Of a DNA stretch of 64,000 nucleotides, positions 35,379 to 43,855 are shown one piece after another (position 1 is the stretch's first letter; the number at the start of each line of letters is the position of its first letter). The position numbers and the translations under genes are program-made. This DNA comes from Dryocola sp. LX212 (GTDB lineage: Bacteria > Pseudomonadota > Gammaproteobacteria > Enterobacterales > Enterobacteriaceae): the NCBI GenBank assembly GCA_041504365.1, contig CP167917.1, positions 2,480,001 through 2,544,000 of the forward strand, read 5' to 3'. The notes below the pieces were generated by a model. The model made no database searches. It was given only the letters and a program-made list of their open reading frames with translations, and was not told the DNA's origin.

Positions 35379-36770
35379 ATGAAATATGCATTTCCTGATA
35401 ATTTCTGGTGGGGCAGCGCCAGCTCCGCGCCGCAGACCGAAGGCGAAACGCTTAACTTTGGCAAATCGGAAACCATCTGGGATCGATGGTTTGCGGAGCA
35501 GCCAACGCGCTTCCACAACGGCGTAGGCCCGGCGGATACCTCCACGTTTTACCAGAACTGGAAGCAGGATATCGCGTTGCTCAAAGAGCTGAACCACAAT
35601 ACCTTCCGCACTTCTATTTCCTGGGCGCGCCTGATCCCGCAGGGTCGCGGCGAGATAAACCAGGAGGCCGTGAAGTTTTACAACCAGATTTTCGACGAGC
35701 TGCATGCCCAGGGCATCACGCCGTTTATTAACCTCTTCCATTTTGATATGCCAATGGTGATGCAGGAGCTGGGCGGCTGGGAAAATCGTGACGTTGTCAC
35801 GGCGTATGGCGAATACGCGAAAACCTGCTTCGAACTGTTTGGCGACCGGGTGAAGCACTGGTTCACCTTCAACGAGCCGGTTGTGCCCGTGGAAGGCGGT
35901 TACCTGTATGACTTCCACTATCCTAACGTGGTCGATTTCAAACGTGCGGCTACCGTTGCCTATCACACCATGCTGGCACACTCCCTGGCGGTGAAGGCGT
36001 ACCACGAGCGCAACGACGGCGGCGAAATCGGCATCATTCTGAACCTGACGCCGTCCTACCCTCGTTCGCAAAATCCGGCGGACATAAAGGCTGCGAATAT
36101 TGCGGATCTGATGTTCAACCGCAGCTTCCTTGACCCGGCGCTGCGCGGTGAATATCCGCAGGAGCTGGTTGCCCTGCTGAAAGAGCATGGCCAGCTTCCG
36201 GCCTGCGAGCCGGAGGATAAAGCATTACTTGCTGCGGGCGTTGTCGACCTGCTCGGTATCAACTACTATCAGCCGCGCCGTATCAAGTGCCGCGACTCGC
36301 TGGTCAATCCCGACAGCCCGTTTATGCCGGAGTGGTTCTTCGAGTCCTATGAAATGCCGGGCCGCAAAATGAACCCGTACCGCGGCTGGGAAATCTATGA
36401 GCAGGGCATCTACGACATTCTGACTAACCTGCGTGAAAACTATAGCAACCCACGCTGCTATATCTCCGAGAACGGCATGGGCGTTGAGCATGAACAACGC
36501 TTTGACGAAAACGGGCAGATTCAGGATGATTACCGCATCGATTTCGTCAGCGACCACCTGAAGTGGCTGCACAAAGGCATCAGCGAAGGCAGCAACTGCC
36601 TCGGATACCATATGTGGACGTTTATCGATAACTGGTCATGGTGTAACGCCTACAAAAACCGCTATGGCTTCGTGTCGCTGGATCTGGTAACCCAGAAGCG
36701 CACCATCAAGAAGAGCGGCGAGTGGTTCAGGGAAACGGCAGCAAAAAACGGTTTTGACGACCGGGGTTAA
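35379..36770 (+). CDS. GH1 beta-glucosidase, probably 6-phospho-beta-glucosidase
   Basis: This glycoside hydrolase family 1 enzyme should cleave the beta-glucoside brought in (and phosphorylated) by the neighbouring PTS. From the ATG at 35379 it is 463 residues. The acid/base glutamate is in HWFTFNEPVVPVEGG and the nucleophile in YISENGMGVEH; the N-terminal FWWGSASSAPQTEGE is typical. The phospho-sugar region reads NWSWCNAYKNRYGFVSLD, a variant of the S...KxY signature of BglA or LacG, so activity on 6-phosphorylated substrates is likely but unproven. It starts 49 bp after the IIC gene. An upstream frame extension to 35289 is rejected because AGAGGAAG precedes the chosen ATG. Confidence 0.9.
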   Translation: MKYAFPDNFWWGSASSAPQTEGETLNFGKSETIWDRWFAEQPTRFHNGVGPADTSTFYQNWKQDIALLKELNHNTFRTSISWARLIPQGRGEINQEAVKFYNQIFDELHAQGITPFINLFHFDMPMVMQELGGWENRDVVTAYGEYAKTCFELFGDRVKHWFTFNEPVVPVEGGYLYDFHYPNVVDFKRAATVAYHTMLAHSLAVKAYHERNDGGEIGIILNLTPSYPRSQNPADIKAANIADLMFNRSFLDPALRGEYPQELVALLKEHGQLPACEPEDKALLAAGVVDLLGINYYQPRRIKCRDSLVNPDSPFMPEWFFESYEMPGRKMNPYRGWEIYEQGIYDILTNLRENYSNPRCYISENGMGVEHEQRFDENGQIQDDYRIDFVSDHLKWLHKGISEGSNCLGYHMWTFIDNWSWCNAYKNRYGFVSLDLVTQKRTIKKSGEWFRETAAKNGFDDRG

Positions 36771-36778
36771 AAAATCAT

Positions 36779-36802
36779 GCGGGCCACGATGGCCCGCCTT
36801 TA
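36779..36802 (+). terminator. Hairpin between the GH1 gene and the LacI regulator
   Basis: GCGGGCCA/TGGCCCGC (8-bp stem, CGA loop) is followed by CTTTA. It may partially end transcription before the regulator gene or act as an RNA-stability element. Confidence 0.5.
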
Positions 36803-36820
36803 GCTGGGCAGGAAACAAGC

Positions 36821-37744
36821 ATGTCGAATATCAATGATGTAGCGCGCCTCGCGCAGGTATCCAAAGCCACCGTTTCCCGGGTGCTGAGCGGCAGCCGCGG
36901 CGTGAAGGAAGAGAGCCGCCAGGCGGTGCTGCGCGCAGCGGAAATCCTCAACTACACGCCAAACGCCATTGCCCAGTCCCTGAGCAGCCAGTCAACAAAC
37001 TGTATCGGGGTGATTTGCGCCACCGAACATATCCAGCAGTCTACCGGCTATTTGCAGGCGCTGGAAAAGCAGCTAAAAGCCCACCGCAAGCACCTGCTAC
37101 TGCGCTTCGCTAGCGATGCGGACAGCCTGCTACACGCGGTGGCGGAGCTGTCCCACGGCATGTGCGATGCCCTGGTGGTGGTGGGCGCACGCTTCCCTCT
37201 GCCCGATCTTGCGGATGATATCGTGCTGATCGACTGCCTCAGCCCTTCCACCGCCAGCAGCGTCCAGTGCGACCGGGTTTTCGCCGTCGAAACCGCCGTG
37301 CACTATCTCTGTTCCCAGCAGCGTCGGCATATTGCGCTAATCAACTTTGCCGGCGGCGATGCGGCGACGCAGACGATTGAAGGCTACCGTCAGGCGCTGC
37401 ATAACTACGTGGTGCCGTTTAACCGCCAGCTGGTTATCGAAAATGAGCCTTCTTTGCGCATTGCCCTGCAAAAGCTTATCAACAGCAGTGTGAAGTTCTC
37501 CGCCCTGCTGGTCACCGACGACAGCCAGGCGCAGGAAGCCGTGATGATGCTCAACCAGTATCAGCTGCACGTGCCGGAAAAAGTGATGGTATTCAGTCTG
37601 GATGGGTCAACCCGCCTGCCCGGCACAAACGCCATTCCTGCCATCGAGTACCCGCTGGAAAACATTGCCCGTCGGGCGGTGGAATTACTGCTTGGGGATC
37701 GCCATAGCAGCGATTTGGTGCGCGGAAGCCTGCTGATTGCATAA
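36821..37744 (+). CDS. LacI-family transcriptional regulator of the beta-glucoside unit
   Basis: This 307-residue LacI/GalR repressor has the N-terminal helix-turn-helix INDVARLAQVSKATVSRVLSG and the hinge TPNAIAQSLSSQ. The effector domain is somewhat short for the family. It lies 50 bp downstream of the GH1 gene in the same direction and is the natural candidate to bind the palindrome at 33944-33959. It resembles the AscG/cellobiose-operon type of regulator; the inducer is not known. It converges on ribC. Confidence 0.88.
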   Translation: MSNINDVARLAQVSKATVSRVLSGSRGVKEESRQAVLRAAEILNYTPNAIAQSLSSQSTNCIGVICATEHIQQSTGYLQALEKQLKAHRKHLLLRFASDADSLLHAVAELSHGMCDALVVVGARFPLPDLADDIVLIDCLSPSTASSVQCDRVFAVETAVHYLCSQQRRHIALINFAGGDAATQTIEGYRQALHNYVVPFNRQLVIENEPSLRIALQKLINSSVKFSALLVTDDSQAQEAVMMLNQYQLHVPEKVMVFSLDGSTRLPGTNAIPAIEYPLENIARRAVELLLGDRHSSDLVRGSLLIA

Positions 37745-37749
37745 GCGAC

Positions 37750-37777
37750 GGCGGGTCGCTGCGAACCCGCCGCACGT
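37750..37777. terminator. Hairpin between the LacI regulator and ribC
   Basis: GGCGGGT/ACCCGCC forms a 7-bp stem with an 8-base loop and is followed by ACGTTTTATT. It lies in the 34-bp gap between convergent genes. Confidence 0.6.
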
Positions 37778-37778
37778 T

Positions 37779-38420
37779 TTATTCTTTCGTTAATACTGCT
37801 GCAAGCGTTGCCTCTCGCTGCGCCAGCACGCGCTCCACCGTATCCACAATCGCCTGTGTCTGCGGGTCAATTTCAATATTAATACGGTTGCCCAGCTTTT
37901 TGCTGCCCAGGGTCGTGCGCTGCAGCGTCTCGGGGATTAAATGCACGCAGAAGCGGGTGGCCGTTACCTCGCCAACCGTCAGGCTTATACCGTCAATGCC
38001 GATATACCCTTTGTGAAGGATGTATTTCATCAGGCTCTTGTCCTGAATTTTGAACCAGATTTGCCGATTATTTTCCGACGTTAAAATCTTCGCCACCTCG
38101 GCCGTGGTCATAATATGGCCGGACATCAAATGGCCGCCGATTTCATCGTTGAATTTCGCCGCGCGCTCGACGTTGACGAAGTCGCCAACCGCCAGCTCAC
38201 CCAGATTGGTGATGCGCAGCGTCTCTTTCATCAAATCAAAACTCACGCGGTTGCCGTTAATTTCCGTGACCGTCAGACAGCAGCCGTTGTGGGCTACGGA
38301 CGCGCCCGTCTCAAGGCCAGGCAGCATCTCTTCTGGCATCTCGATAACGTGGGTGCGGAAATTGGGCTTTTCTTCGATGGAGACCAGGGCCGCGGTGCCC
38401 TGCACAATTCCTGTAAACAT
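37779..38420 (-). CDS. ribC: Riboflavin synthase alpha chain
   Basis: This enzyme dismutates two molecules of 6,7-dimethyl-8-ribityllumazine to riboflavin. From the ATG at 38420 it is 213 residues, as in E. coli, starting [15 protein letters not shown]. The two internally homologous lumazine-binding barrels are visible, with the paired motifs [13 protein letters not shown] and [13 protein letters not shown] and the [13 protein letters not shown] block. The frame is open 24 codons upstream, but the conserved MFTGIVQ start fixes it. It is divergent from mdtK. Confidence 0.97.
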   Translation of the reverse strand: MFTGIVQGTAALVSIEEKPNFRTHVIEMPEEMLPGLETGASVAHNGCCLTVTEINGNRVSFDLMKETLRITNLGELAVGDFVNVERAAKFNDEIGGHLMSGHIMTTAEVAKILTSENNRQIWFKIQDKSLMKYILHKGYIGIDGISLTVGEVTATRFCVHLIPETLQRTTLGSKKLGNRINIEIDPQTQAIVDTVERVLAQREATLAAVLTKE

Positions 38421-38666
38421 CCTTAAACTCCGGCAAGTCAATAAATGGCAGTGTCCGCCCTGTTCAGGGAGGCCTGCATCCGTGAACAGCACAATAACAG
38501 TTGGAAAAAAAGCTTGCCAGTCATCATCACTGCCCTGCCATTATTTGTCTGGCGATTTAATTATCTGTCGCTACAATAGTCTGGTTCTTCCCCCTGCATC
38601 TTTCTTTTTGCTGCCATTTACGGCGGCGTCTTAGTGTCCAATAACTAATAATAATCAGGTGTATTA

Positions 38667-40040
38667 ATGGATAAGTATTTCGTTGAGGCCCGTCAGCTTT
38701 TAGCGCTGGCGATACCCGTGATCCTCGCCTCGGTCGCCCAGACGGCAATGGGTTTCGTCGATACCGTGATGGCCGGGGGCTACAGCGCCACCGATATGGC
38801 CGCGGTGGCCATCGGCACCTCCATCTGGCTGCCTGCCATCCTCTTTGGCCATGGTTTGCTGCTGGCGTTAACGCCGGTCGTGGCCCAGCTAAACGGCTCG
38901 GGCCGACGCGAACGCATCGCGCACCAGGTTCGCCAGGGGTTCTGGCTGGCAGGGATCGTCTCCGTGCTGATCATGGTTGTCCTGTGGAACGCGGGCTACA
39001 TTATCGGTTCAATGAAAAACATGGATCCTCTGCTGGCAGAAAAAGCTGTAGGCTACCTGCGCGCGCTGCTGTGGGGTGCGCCTGGCTATCTGTTCTTCCA
39101 GGTGGCGCGCAACCAGTGTGAAGGCCTGGCAAAAACCAAGCCGAGCATGGTGATGGGTTTTATTGGCCTGCTGGTCAATATTCCGGTTAACTACATTTTT
39201 ATTTACGGCCACTTCGGTATGCCTGAACTGGGCGGCGTAGGCTGCGGCGTGGCGACGGCGGCAGTTTATTGGGTCATGTTCTTCAGCATGATTTCTTATG
39301 TGCGCCGTGCGCGCTCCATGCGTGATATCCGCAACCCTGTCGGATTCAGCACGCCAGACTGGCAGGTATTGAAACGTCTGACCCAGCTTGGCCTGCCGAT
39401 TGCGCTGGCGCTGTTCTTTGAGGTGACGCTGTTTGCCGTAGTGGCCCTGCTGGTTTCCCCGCTGGGGATTGTGGACGTGGCCGGACACCAGATAGCCCTG
39501 AACTTCAGCTCGCTGATGTTCGTTCTGCCAATGTCGCTGGCGGCGGCGGTAACTATCCGCGTCGGCTTCCGCCTTGGCCAGGGTTCAACGCTGGATGCGC
39601 AAACGGCTGCCCGCACCGGCATTGGCGTTGGGGTGTGCATGGCCGTCTGCACGGCGCTGTTTACCGTCACGCTGCGCGAACATATCGCCCTGCTCTATAA
39701 CGACAACCCGGAGGTCGTGGCTCTGGCAGCCCAGCTGATGCTGCTGGCGGCGGTCTATCAGATTTCCGACTCCATTCAGGTCGTCGGCAGCGGCGTGTTG
39801 CGCGGCTACAAAGACACCCGCTCGATCTTCTTCATCACCTTTATTGCCTACTGGGTGCTGGGGCTGCCGAGCGGCTATATTCTGGGGCTGACCGACCTGG
39901 TGGTGGACAGAATGGGGCCTGCAGGCTTCTGGATGGGCTTTATTATCGGCCTGACCTCGGCGGCAATCATGATGATGCTGCGCATGCGCTGGCTACAACG
40001 TCAGCCGTCCATCACAATTTTGCAGCGCGCGGCGCGATAA
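38667..40040 (+). CDS. mdtK: MATE-family multidrug efflux pump MdtK
   Basis: MdtK (NorE/YdhE) is a cation-coupled multidrug antiporter of the MATE family. The 457-residue length equals E. coli MdtK. Twelve hydrophobic segments are visible, with the N-terminal [20 protein letters not shown] and the conserved [15 protein letters not shown] in the second half. AGGTG precedes the ATG. REP-like hairpins lie downstream, and the ydhQ gene expected here from E. coli is missing. Confidence 0.96.
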   Translation: MDKYFVEARQLLALAIPVILASVAQTAMGFVDTVMAGGYSATDMAAVAIGTSIWLPAILFGHGLLLALTPVVAQLNGSGRRERIAHQVRQGFWLAGIVSVLIMVVLWNAGYIIGSMKNMDPLLAEKAVGYLRALLWGAPGYLFFQVARNQCEGLAKTKPSMVMGFIGLLVNIPVNYIFIYGHFGMPELGGVGCGVATAAVYWVMFFSMISYVRRARSMRDIRNPVGFSTPDWQVLKRLTQLGLPIALALFFEVTLFAVVALLVSPLGIVDVAGHQIALNFSSLMFVLPMSLAAAVTIRVGFRLGQGSTLDAQTAARTGIGVGVCMAVCTALFTVTLREHIALLYNDNPEVVALAAQLMLLAAVYQISDSIQVVGSGVLRGYKDTRSIFFITFIAYWVLGLPSGYILGLTDLVVDRMGPAGFWMGFIIGLTSAAIMMMLRMRWLQRQPSITILQRAAR

Positions 40041-40075
40041 AGCCCATCAGCCAGCTTTGTTGTAGCTTTTGAATT

Positions 40076-40106
40076 AGGGTGGCTGGCGCTAACGCTACTC
40101 CACCCT
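40076..40106. repeat. REP-like hairpin 1 after mdtK
   Basis: AGGGTGG/CCACCCT arms enclose a GGCGCTAACGCTACT-type loop. Together with the next element it forms a tandem pair of extragenic palindromes in the 300-bp gap before the tRNA genes. Confidence 0.6.
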
Positions 40107-40124
40107 ACATTCTGGTATTCGTAG

Positions 40125-40150
40125 GTCGGATAAGCGCAGCGTCATCCGAC
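40125..40150. repeat. REP-like hairpin 2 after mdtK
   Basis: GTCGGAT/ATCCGAC arms enclose AAGCGCAGCGTC. Its loop sequence is related to the element after sodB, supporting a dispersed repeat family. Confidence 0.65.
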
Positions 40151-40283
40151 ACAGCAGGCGAGAACGATGGATGATGTTTATACTCATCCCCCGGATACAA
40201 GTCGCCGGGCGGCTATTTTTTCGACGGACTGCGCAGTTGCTCAGCAATCGGATGTAATCTTGCAGAAAATGAAGGATTTCAGC

Positions 40284-40312
40284 TTGCATGCAGCGGGGGC
40301 TGCCGCTAATAT
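40284..40312 (+). promoter_or_regulatory. Promoter of the tRNA-Val operon
   Basis: TTGCAT (40284-40289), a 17-bp spacer and TAATAT (40307-40312) are followed by a GC-rich discriminator, as is typical of stringently controlled stable-RNA promoters. It lies 29 bp upstream of the first tRNA. Confidence 0.75.
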
Positions 40313-40341
40313 TCGTCCCCGTTGTCGCCAGACAACATGAT

Positions 40342-40418
40342 GCGTCCGTAGCTCAGTTGGTTAGAGCACCACCTTGACATGGTGGGGGTCGGTGGTTCGA
40401 GTCCACTCGGACGCACCA
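40342..40418 (+). tRNA. valV: tRNA-Val (GAC), copy 1
   Basis: This 77-nt cloverleaf has acceptor stem GCGTCCG/CGGACGC, D-loop AGCTCAGTTGGTTAGAGC, anticodon GAC at 40376-40378 in loop TTGACAT, T-arm GGTTCGAGTCC and an encoded CCA. It corresponds to the first gene of the valVW pair of E. coli. Confidence 0.98.
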
Positions 40419-40436
40419 TTTAAAATTTCATACAGT

Positions 40437-40513
40437 GCGTCCGTAGCTCAGTTGGTTAGAGCACCACCTTGACATGGTGGGGGTCGGTGGTTCGAGTCCA
40501 CTCGGACGCACCA
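40437..40513 (+). tRNA. valW: tRNA-Val (GAC), copy 2
   Basis: This copy is identical over all 77 nt to the one 18 bp upstream, including CCA, and must be processed from the same transcript. Accessory DNA begins shortly after it. Confidence 0.98.
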
Positions 40514-40711
40514 TGATGAACAATTATCCTTCCCGCATTTTCTATTAATCCCCTGAATCATTGCGATGCCCCTTTCATGCACTAAGTCCGTGTTCGCGTG
40601 TTTTCACCCTTTTGCTGTTCGTTATGTCACTTTTCCTGCGAAATCATGCTCTATTCGCATCCTCCCCTATAGTTAATACACAAACTGCCTTTGCAGGAGC
40701 AGTGACAATCT

Positions 40712-41665
40712 ATGATTGCAGCCTTTCCATTATCTTTCATGCTGTTGGTGGCGGCACTTGCCCTGAGCCCGCCGAGCTTTGCGGCAGACGGCGAGCGGAT
40801 AAAACACCGGGCCGATGCCGTGCTGACGCTGATGAGCTACATGGTTTTTCCGGATATTACCGCCAGCGATCTGAATATCGGTACCGGCACCGGCGAAACT
40901 AACGAGCTCACTATTACTCAGTTTGGCGGCGGGGCCACCCTGAGCGAGTCCTTCCCGCTTTACCTTGAGGGTGCGCTAGGCTATAGCCGCTACGACCCCC
41001 AGTTTGTTGTCAGTAATGGGGCAGAAACACGGCGCATCCCCACTAAGTGGAACAGTCTTTCCGCGACGGGTGGCATTGGCTGGGATTTTCCTCTCTACCG
41101 TGACCGCTGGGGAGGGAACCTGGTCCTGCGCCCTATCGCTAATGTGATGCTGGGCACGATGGCCAGCGATGTCCGGATTGGCTCATGGGTAATAGAACGC
41201 CGAAGCAATGCAGACTATGATTTTCTGGACGGCGGCAGGCTGAACGCCTATGGCCTGGGCGGCTCGCTGATGCTCGATTACGAGCTTTTCTCAAAACCGC
41301 AGGATATCGATATCGAGCTGCGTTACTCCGGCATGCAGCTGCAAACCTTTGCCAATACCTCCCGCGCCGTTGAGGGGCATGCGGAGGCAGAAAATCTGGG
41401 ATTATACCTGCGCCGCAGAGCGCCGGTCTCTGACTGGACGCTGTTAAAAAGCCCCCTGCGCTACGTTATTGAAGGGGCGCATACCGAGTACCTTGGTCAG
41501 CAGCGCGGCGCACTAGGATTTAACAGCCTGAGTTCGGTGGGATTAGGTCTGGAGATAGACAGCAGTAAGTATCCTGTTTTTATCACCAGAACGCGGCTGG
41601 TGGCGCGCTATATGTTTGGTGATGATACCAGCGGCTACGGCATCGGCCTGGCAATGAGCTTTTAG
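40712..41665 (+). CDS. Solitary autotransporter-like outer-membrane beta-barrel protein
   Basis: This 317-residue protein has a signal peptide (cleavage near SFA-ADGER, residue 25) and no long passenger domain. The mature part alternates polar and hydrophobic residues in beta-strand fashion and ends in the aromatic terminus GIGLAMSF that is recognised for outer-membrane insertion. It resembles the solitary autotransporter beta-barrel family (Pfam Omp_AT). GGAG lies upstream of the ATG with somewhat long spacing. It is the first gene after tRNA-Val and converges on glgX. The function is unknown. Confidence 0.7.
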   Translation: MIAAFPLSFMLLVAALALSPPSFAADGERIKHRADAVLTLMSYMVFPDITASDLNIGTGTGETNELTITQFGGGATLSESFPLYLEGALGYSRYDPQFVVSNGAETRRIPTKWNSLSATGGIGWDFPLYRDRWGGNLVLRPIANVMLGTMASDVRIGSWVIERRSNADYDFLDGGRLNAYGLGGSLMLDYELFSKPQDIDIELRYSGMQLQTFANTSRAVEGHAEAENLGLYLRRRAPVSDWTLLKSPLRYVIEGAHTEYLGQQRGALGFNSLSSVGLGLEIDSSKYPVFITRTRLVARYMFGDDTSGYGIGLAMSF

Positions 41666-41734
41666 CCAGTTCATACCTTAAGGCGGGGCTTACGCCGTGC
41701 CGCGTGAACTTACCCAAAAGGGAAGAAAGGTTTA

Positions 41735-43810
41735 TTAAGGCCTCCGGAACAGCACCATGCTGCGCCCCTCCAGCTCAAAATCTTTCTCCTGGGTTATGAC
41801 GATGCCCGGCTCAGCCAGCGCAGACGTGCTGATTTCCAGCACCCAGCCACCCTCCCCGAACTGCGGGATGCGGAACGGCACATTTCCAGCATACGGGTTG
41901 AACAGCATCAGCACGTCGTGCCAGATGCCTTTTTCCGCTATCAGATCTTTGCGGCCTATGTACACCCCCAGCGTGGAGCCTTCATCCCACTGTTCCGGCT
42001 GCTGCAACCCGCCGCCTGCGTTAAACCATCTGATGATTAAGCCATCGCGCCAGCTGTCGCGGCGCAGCAGCGGCTGCTCGTTGCGCAGCCTGATGAGACG
42101 ACGCGTGAACTCCCGCAGCGCCTCGCTGGACGGCGGCAGATTATCCCAGTGAACCCAGGAGATTTCGCTGTCCTGACAGTAGCCGTTATTGTTGCCCTTT
42201 TGGCTGCGTCCAAATTCATCCCCCGCCAGCAGCATCGGCGTGCCGTGGGAGAACAACAAGGTGGCGAGGAAGTTGCGCTGCTGGCGTTCGCGCACTTTGT
42301 TGATGGCCTCGTCGTCCGTTGGCCCTTCGCCTCCATAGTTGCAGGAGCGGTTGTCGTTGTGGCCATCGGCATTCTCTTCGCCGTTGGCCTCATTATGCTT
42401 CCCGTTCCAGGACACCAGGTCGTTCAGGGTAAAGCCGTCATGGGCGGTTATAAAGTTAACGCTGGCCCAGGGGCGTCGCCCGCGCTGGTCGTACAGATCC
42501 CCTGATCCCAACAGGCGGGCGGCAAAATCATTAGAAACATTGTCCCCCTTCCAGTACTCGCGCACCGTGTCACGGTACTGATCGTTCCACTCTGCCCAGC
42601 CGGGTGGGAAACCGCCTACCTGATAGCCGCCGGGACCGATATCCCAGGGCTCGCCGATCAGTTTCATACGGGATAACGCCGGATCCTGCATGATGGCATC
42701 GAAGAACCCGCCGCGCTGGTCAAAGCCCTCCGGCTCGCGGCCAAGAATAGTGCCCAGGTCGAAGCGGAAGCCGTCGATGTGCATCGCATCCCGCCAGTAG
42801 CGCAGGGAATCCATCACCATCTGCAGCACCCGCGGATGGGAAGTGTTCACCGTGTTGCCGGTGCCGGTATCGTTAATGTAATAGCGGTGCTGCTCGGGCA
42901 TGGTGCGGTAGTAGGAATAATTGTCGATGCCTTTAAACGACAGCGTCGGACCAAGCTCATTGCCCTCCGCCGTGTGGTTGTAGACCACGTCCAGGATCAC
43001 CTCAATGCCCTCGTCGTGGAACGCTCGCACCATATCGCGGAAGCCCTGGATACCCCGCGGCCCAAAGTAGCGCGAGGCGGGCGCAAAGAAAGCGAGGGAA
43101 TTGTAGCCCCAGAAATTCTTCAGCCCCCTCTCCAGCAGATGCTGATCGTCCGGGAACCAGTGAACCGGCAGCAGCTCTACGGAGGTCACCCCCAGGCTCT
43201 TGATGTACTGCACGGTGGCTTTGTGACTCATGCCGTCGTAGGTGCCGCGCAGGGCTTCAGGCAGCGCTGAATTAAGCTGGGTAAAGCCTTTGACGTGGGT
43301 TTCGTAAATAATGGTTTTCGGCCAGGGCACAACCGGGCGATTTTCGTCGTGCCAGATAAATTCGTCGGGATCGATAACCCGACACTTAGGGGTAAAAGGC
43401 GCGCTGTCGCGGCTGTCGTAGGATAAATCTTTATCGCCGTGACCCAGCTCGTAGCCGAAATGGGCGTCATTCCATTCGAGCTTGCCCACCAGATCCCGCG
43501 CGTACGGGTCGATCAGCAGTTTATTTGGATTAAACCGGTGGCCGTTTTGCGGATCGTAGGGGCCATAGACGCGATAGCCGTACAGCGCCCCCGGCCTGAG
43601 GCCAGGGACATAGCCATGCCAGACCTGATGGGTAAATTCCGGCAGTTCAAGCCTTACGATCTCTGTCCTGCCATCCTGATCGTACAGACAGAGCTCTACC
43701 CGCTCCGCGTGCGCCGAAAAAAGCGCAAAGTTAACGCCCTCACCATCGAAGTTTGCCCCGAGCCGAGAGCTATCCCCCGTGAGAATTTCAAACGGTTTAC
43801 CTTTTGACAT
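41735..43810 (-). CDS. glgX: Glycogen debranching enzyme GlgX/TreX (GH13)
   Basis: This 691-residue isoamylase-type enzyme hydrolyses alpha-1,6 branches of glycogen or limit dextrin. An N-terminal CBM48-like domain (to about residue 130) precedes the GH13 barrel. The GH13 motifs are DVVYNHT, GFRFDLGTILG (nucleophile Asp), LIGEPWD (acid/base Glu) and FITAHDGFTL. It is the third gene of treZ-treY-glgX (45-bp gap), where debranching supplies linear maltodextrin to TreY. It is distinct from the glgBXCAP operon location, so a second glgX may exist elsewhere. TreX is an equally good name. Confidence 0.9.
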   Translation of the reverse strand: MSKGKPFEILTGDSSRLGANFDGEGVNFALFSAHAERVELCLYDQDGRTEIVRLELPEFTHQVWHGYVPGLRPGALYGYRVYGPYDPQNGHRFNPNKLLIDPYARDLVGKLEWNDAHFGYELGHGDKDLSYDSRDSAPFTPKCRVIDPDEFIWHDENRPVVPWPKTIIYETHVKGFTQLNSALPEALRGTYDGMSHKATVQYIKSLGVTSVELLPVHWFPDDQHLLERGLKNFWGYNSLAFFAPASRYFGPRGIQGFRDMVRAFHDEGIEVILDVVYNHTAEGNELGPTLSFKGIDNYSYYRTMPEQHRYYINDTGTGNTVNTSHPRVLQMVMDSLRYWRDAMHIDGFRFDLGTILGREPEGFDQRGGFFDAIMQDPALSRMKLIGEPWDIGPGGYQVGGFPPGWAEWNDQYRDTVREYWKGDNVSNDFAARLLGSGDLYDQRGRRPWASVNFITAHDGFTLNDLVSWNGKHNEANGEENADGHNDNRSCNYGGEGPTDDEAINKVRERQQRNFLATLLFSHGTPMLLAGDEFGRSQKGNNNGYCQDSEISWVHWDNLPPSSEALREFTRRLIRLRNEQPLLRRDSWRDGLIIRWFNAGGGLQQPEQWDEGSTLGVYIGRKDLIAEKGIWHDVLMLFNPYAGNVPFRIPQFGEGGWVLEISTSALAEPGIVITQEKDFELEGRSMVLFRRP

Positions 43811-43855
43811 GAGTCTTCCCTATCAAAAAAAAAACATTTTATGTGGTGACTGTTA

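Noticed and set aside
40342-40513. Integrative element attached to tRNA-Val
   Set aside because: No integrase gene and no extra copy of the tRNA 3' end were seen at the far side of the accessory interval. The second tRNA is a full functional gene.
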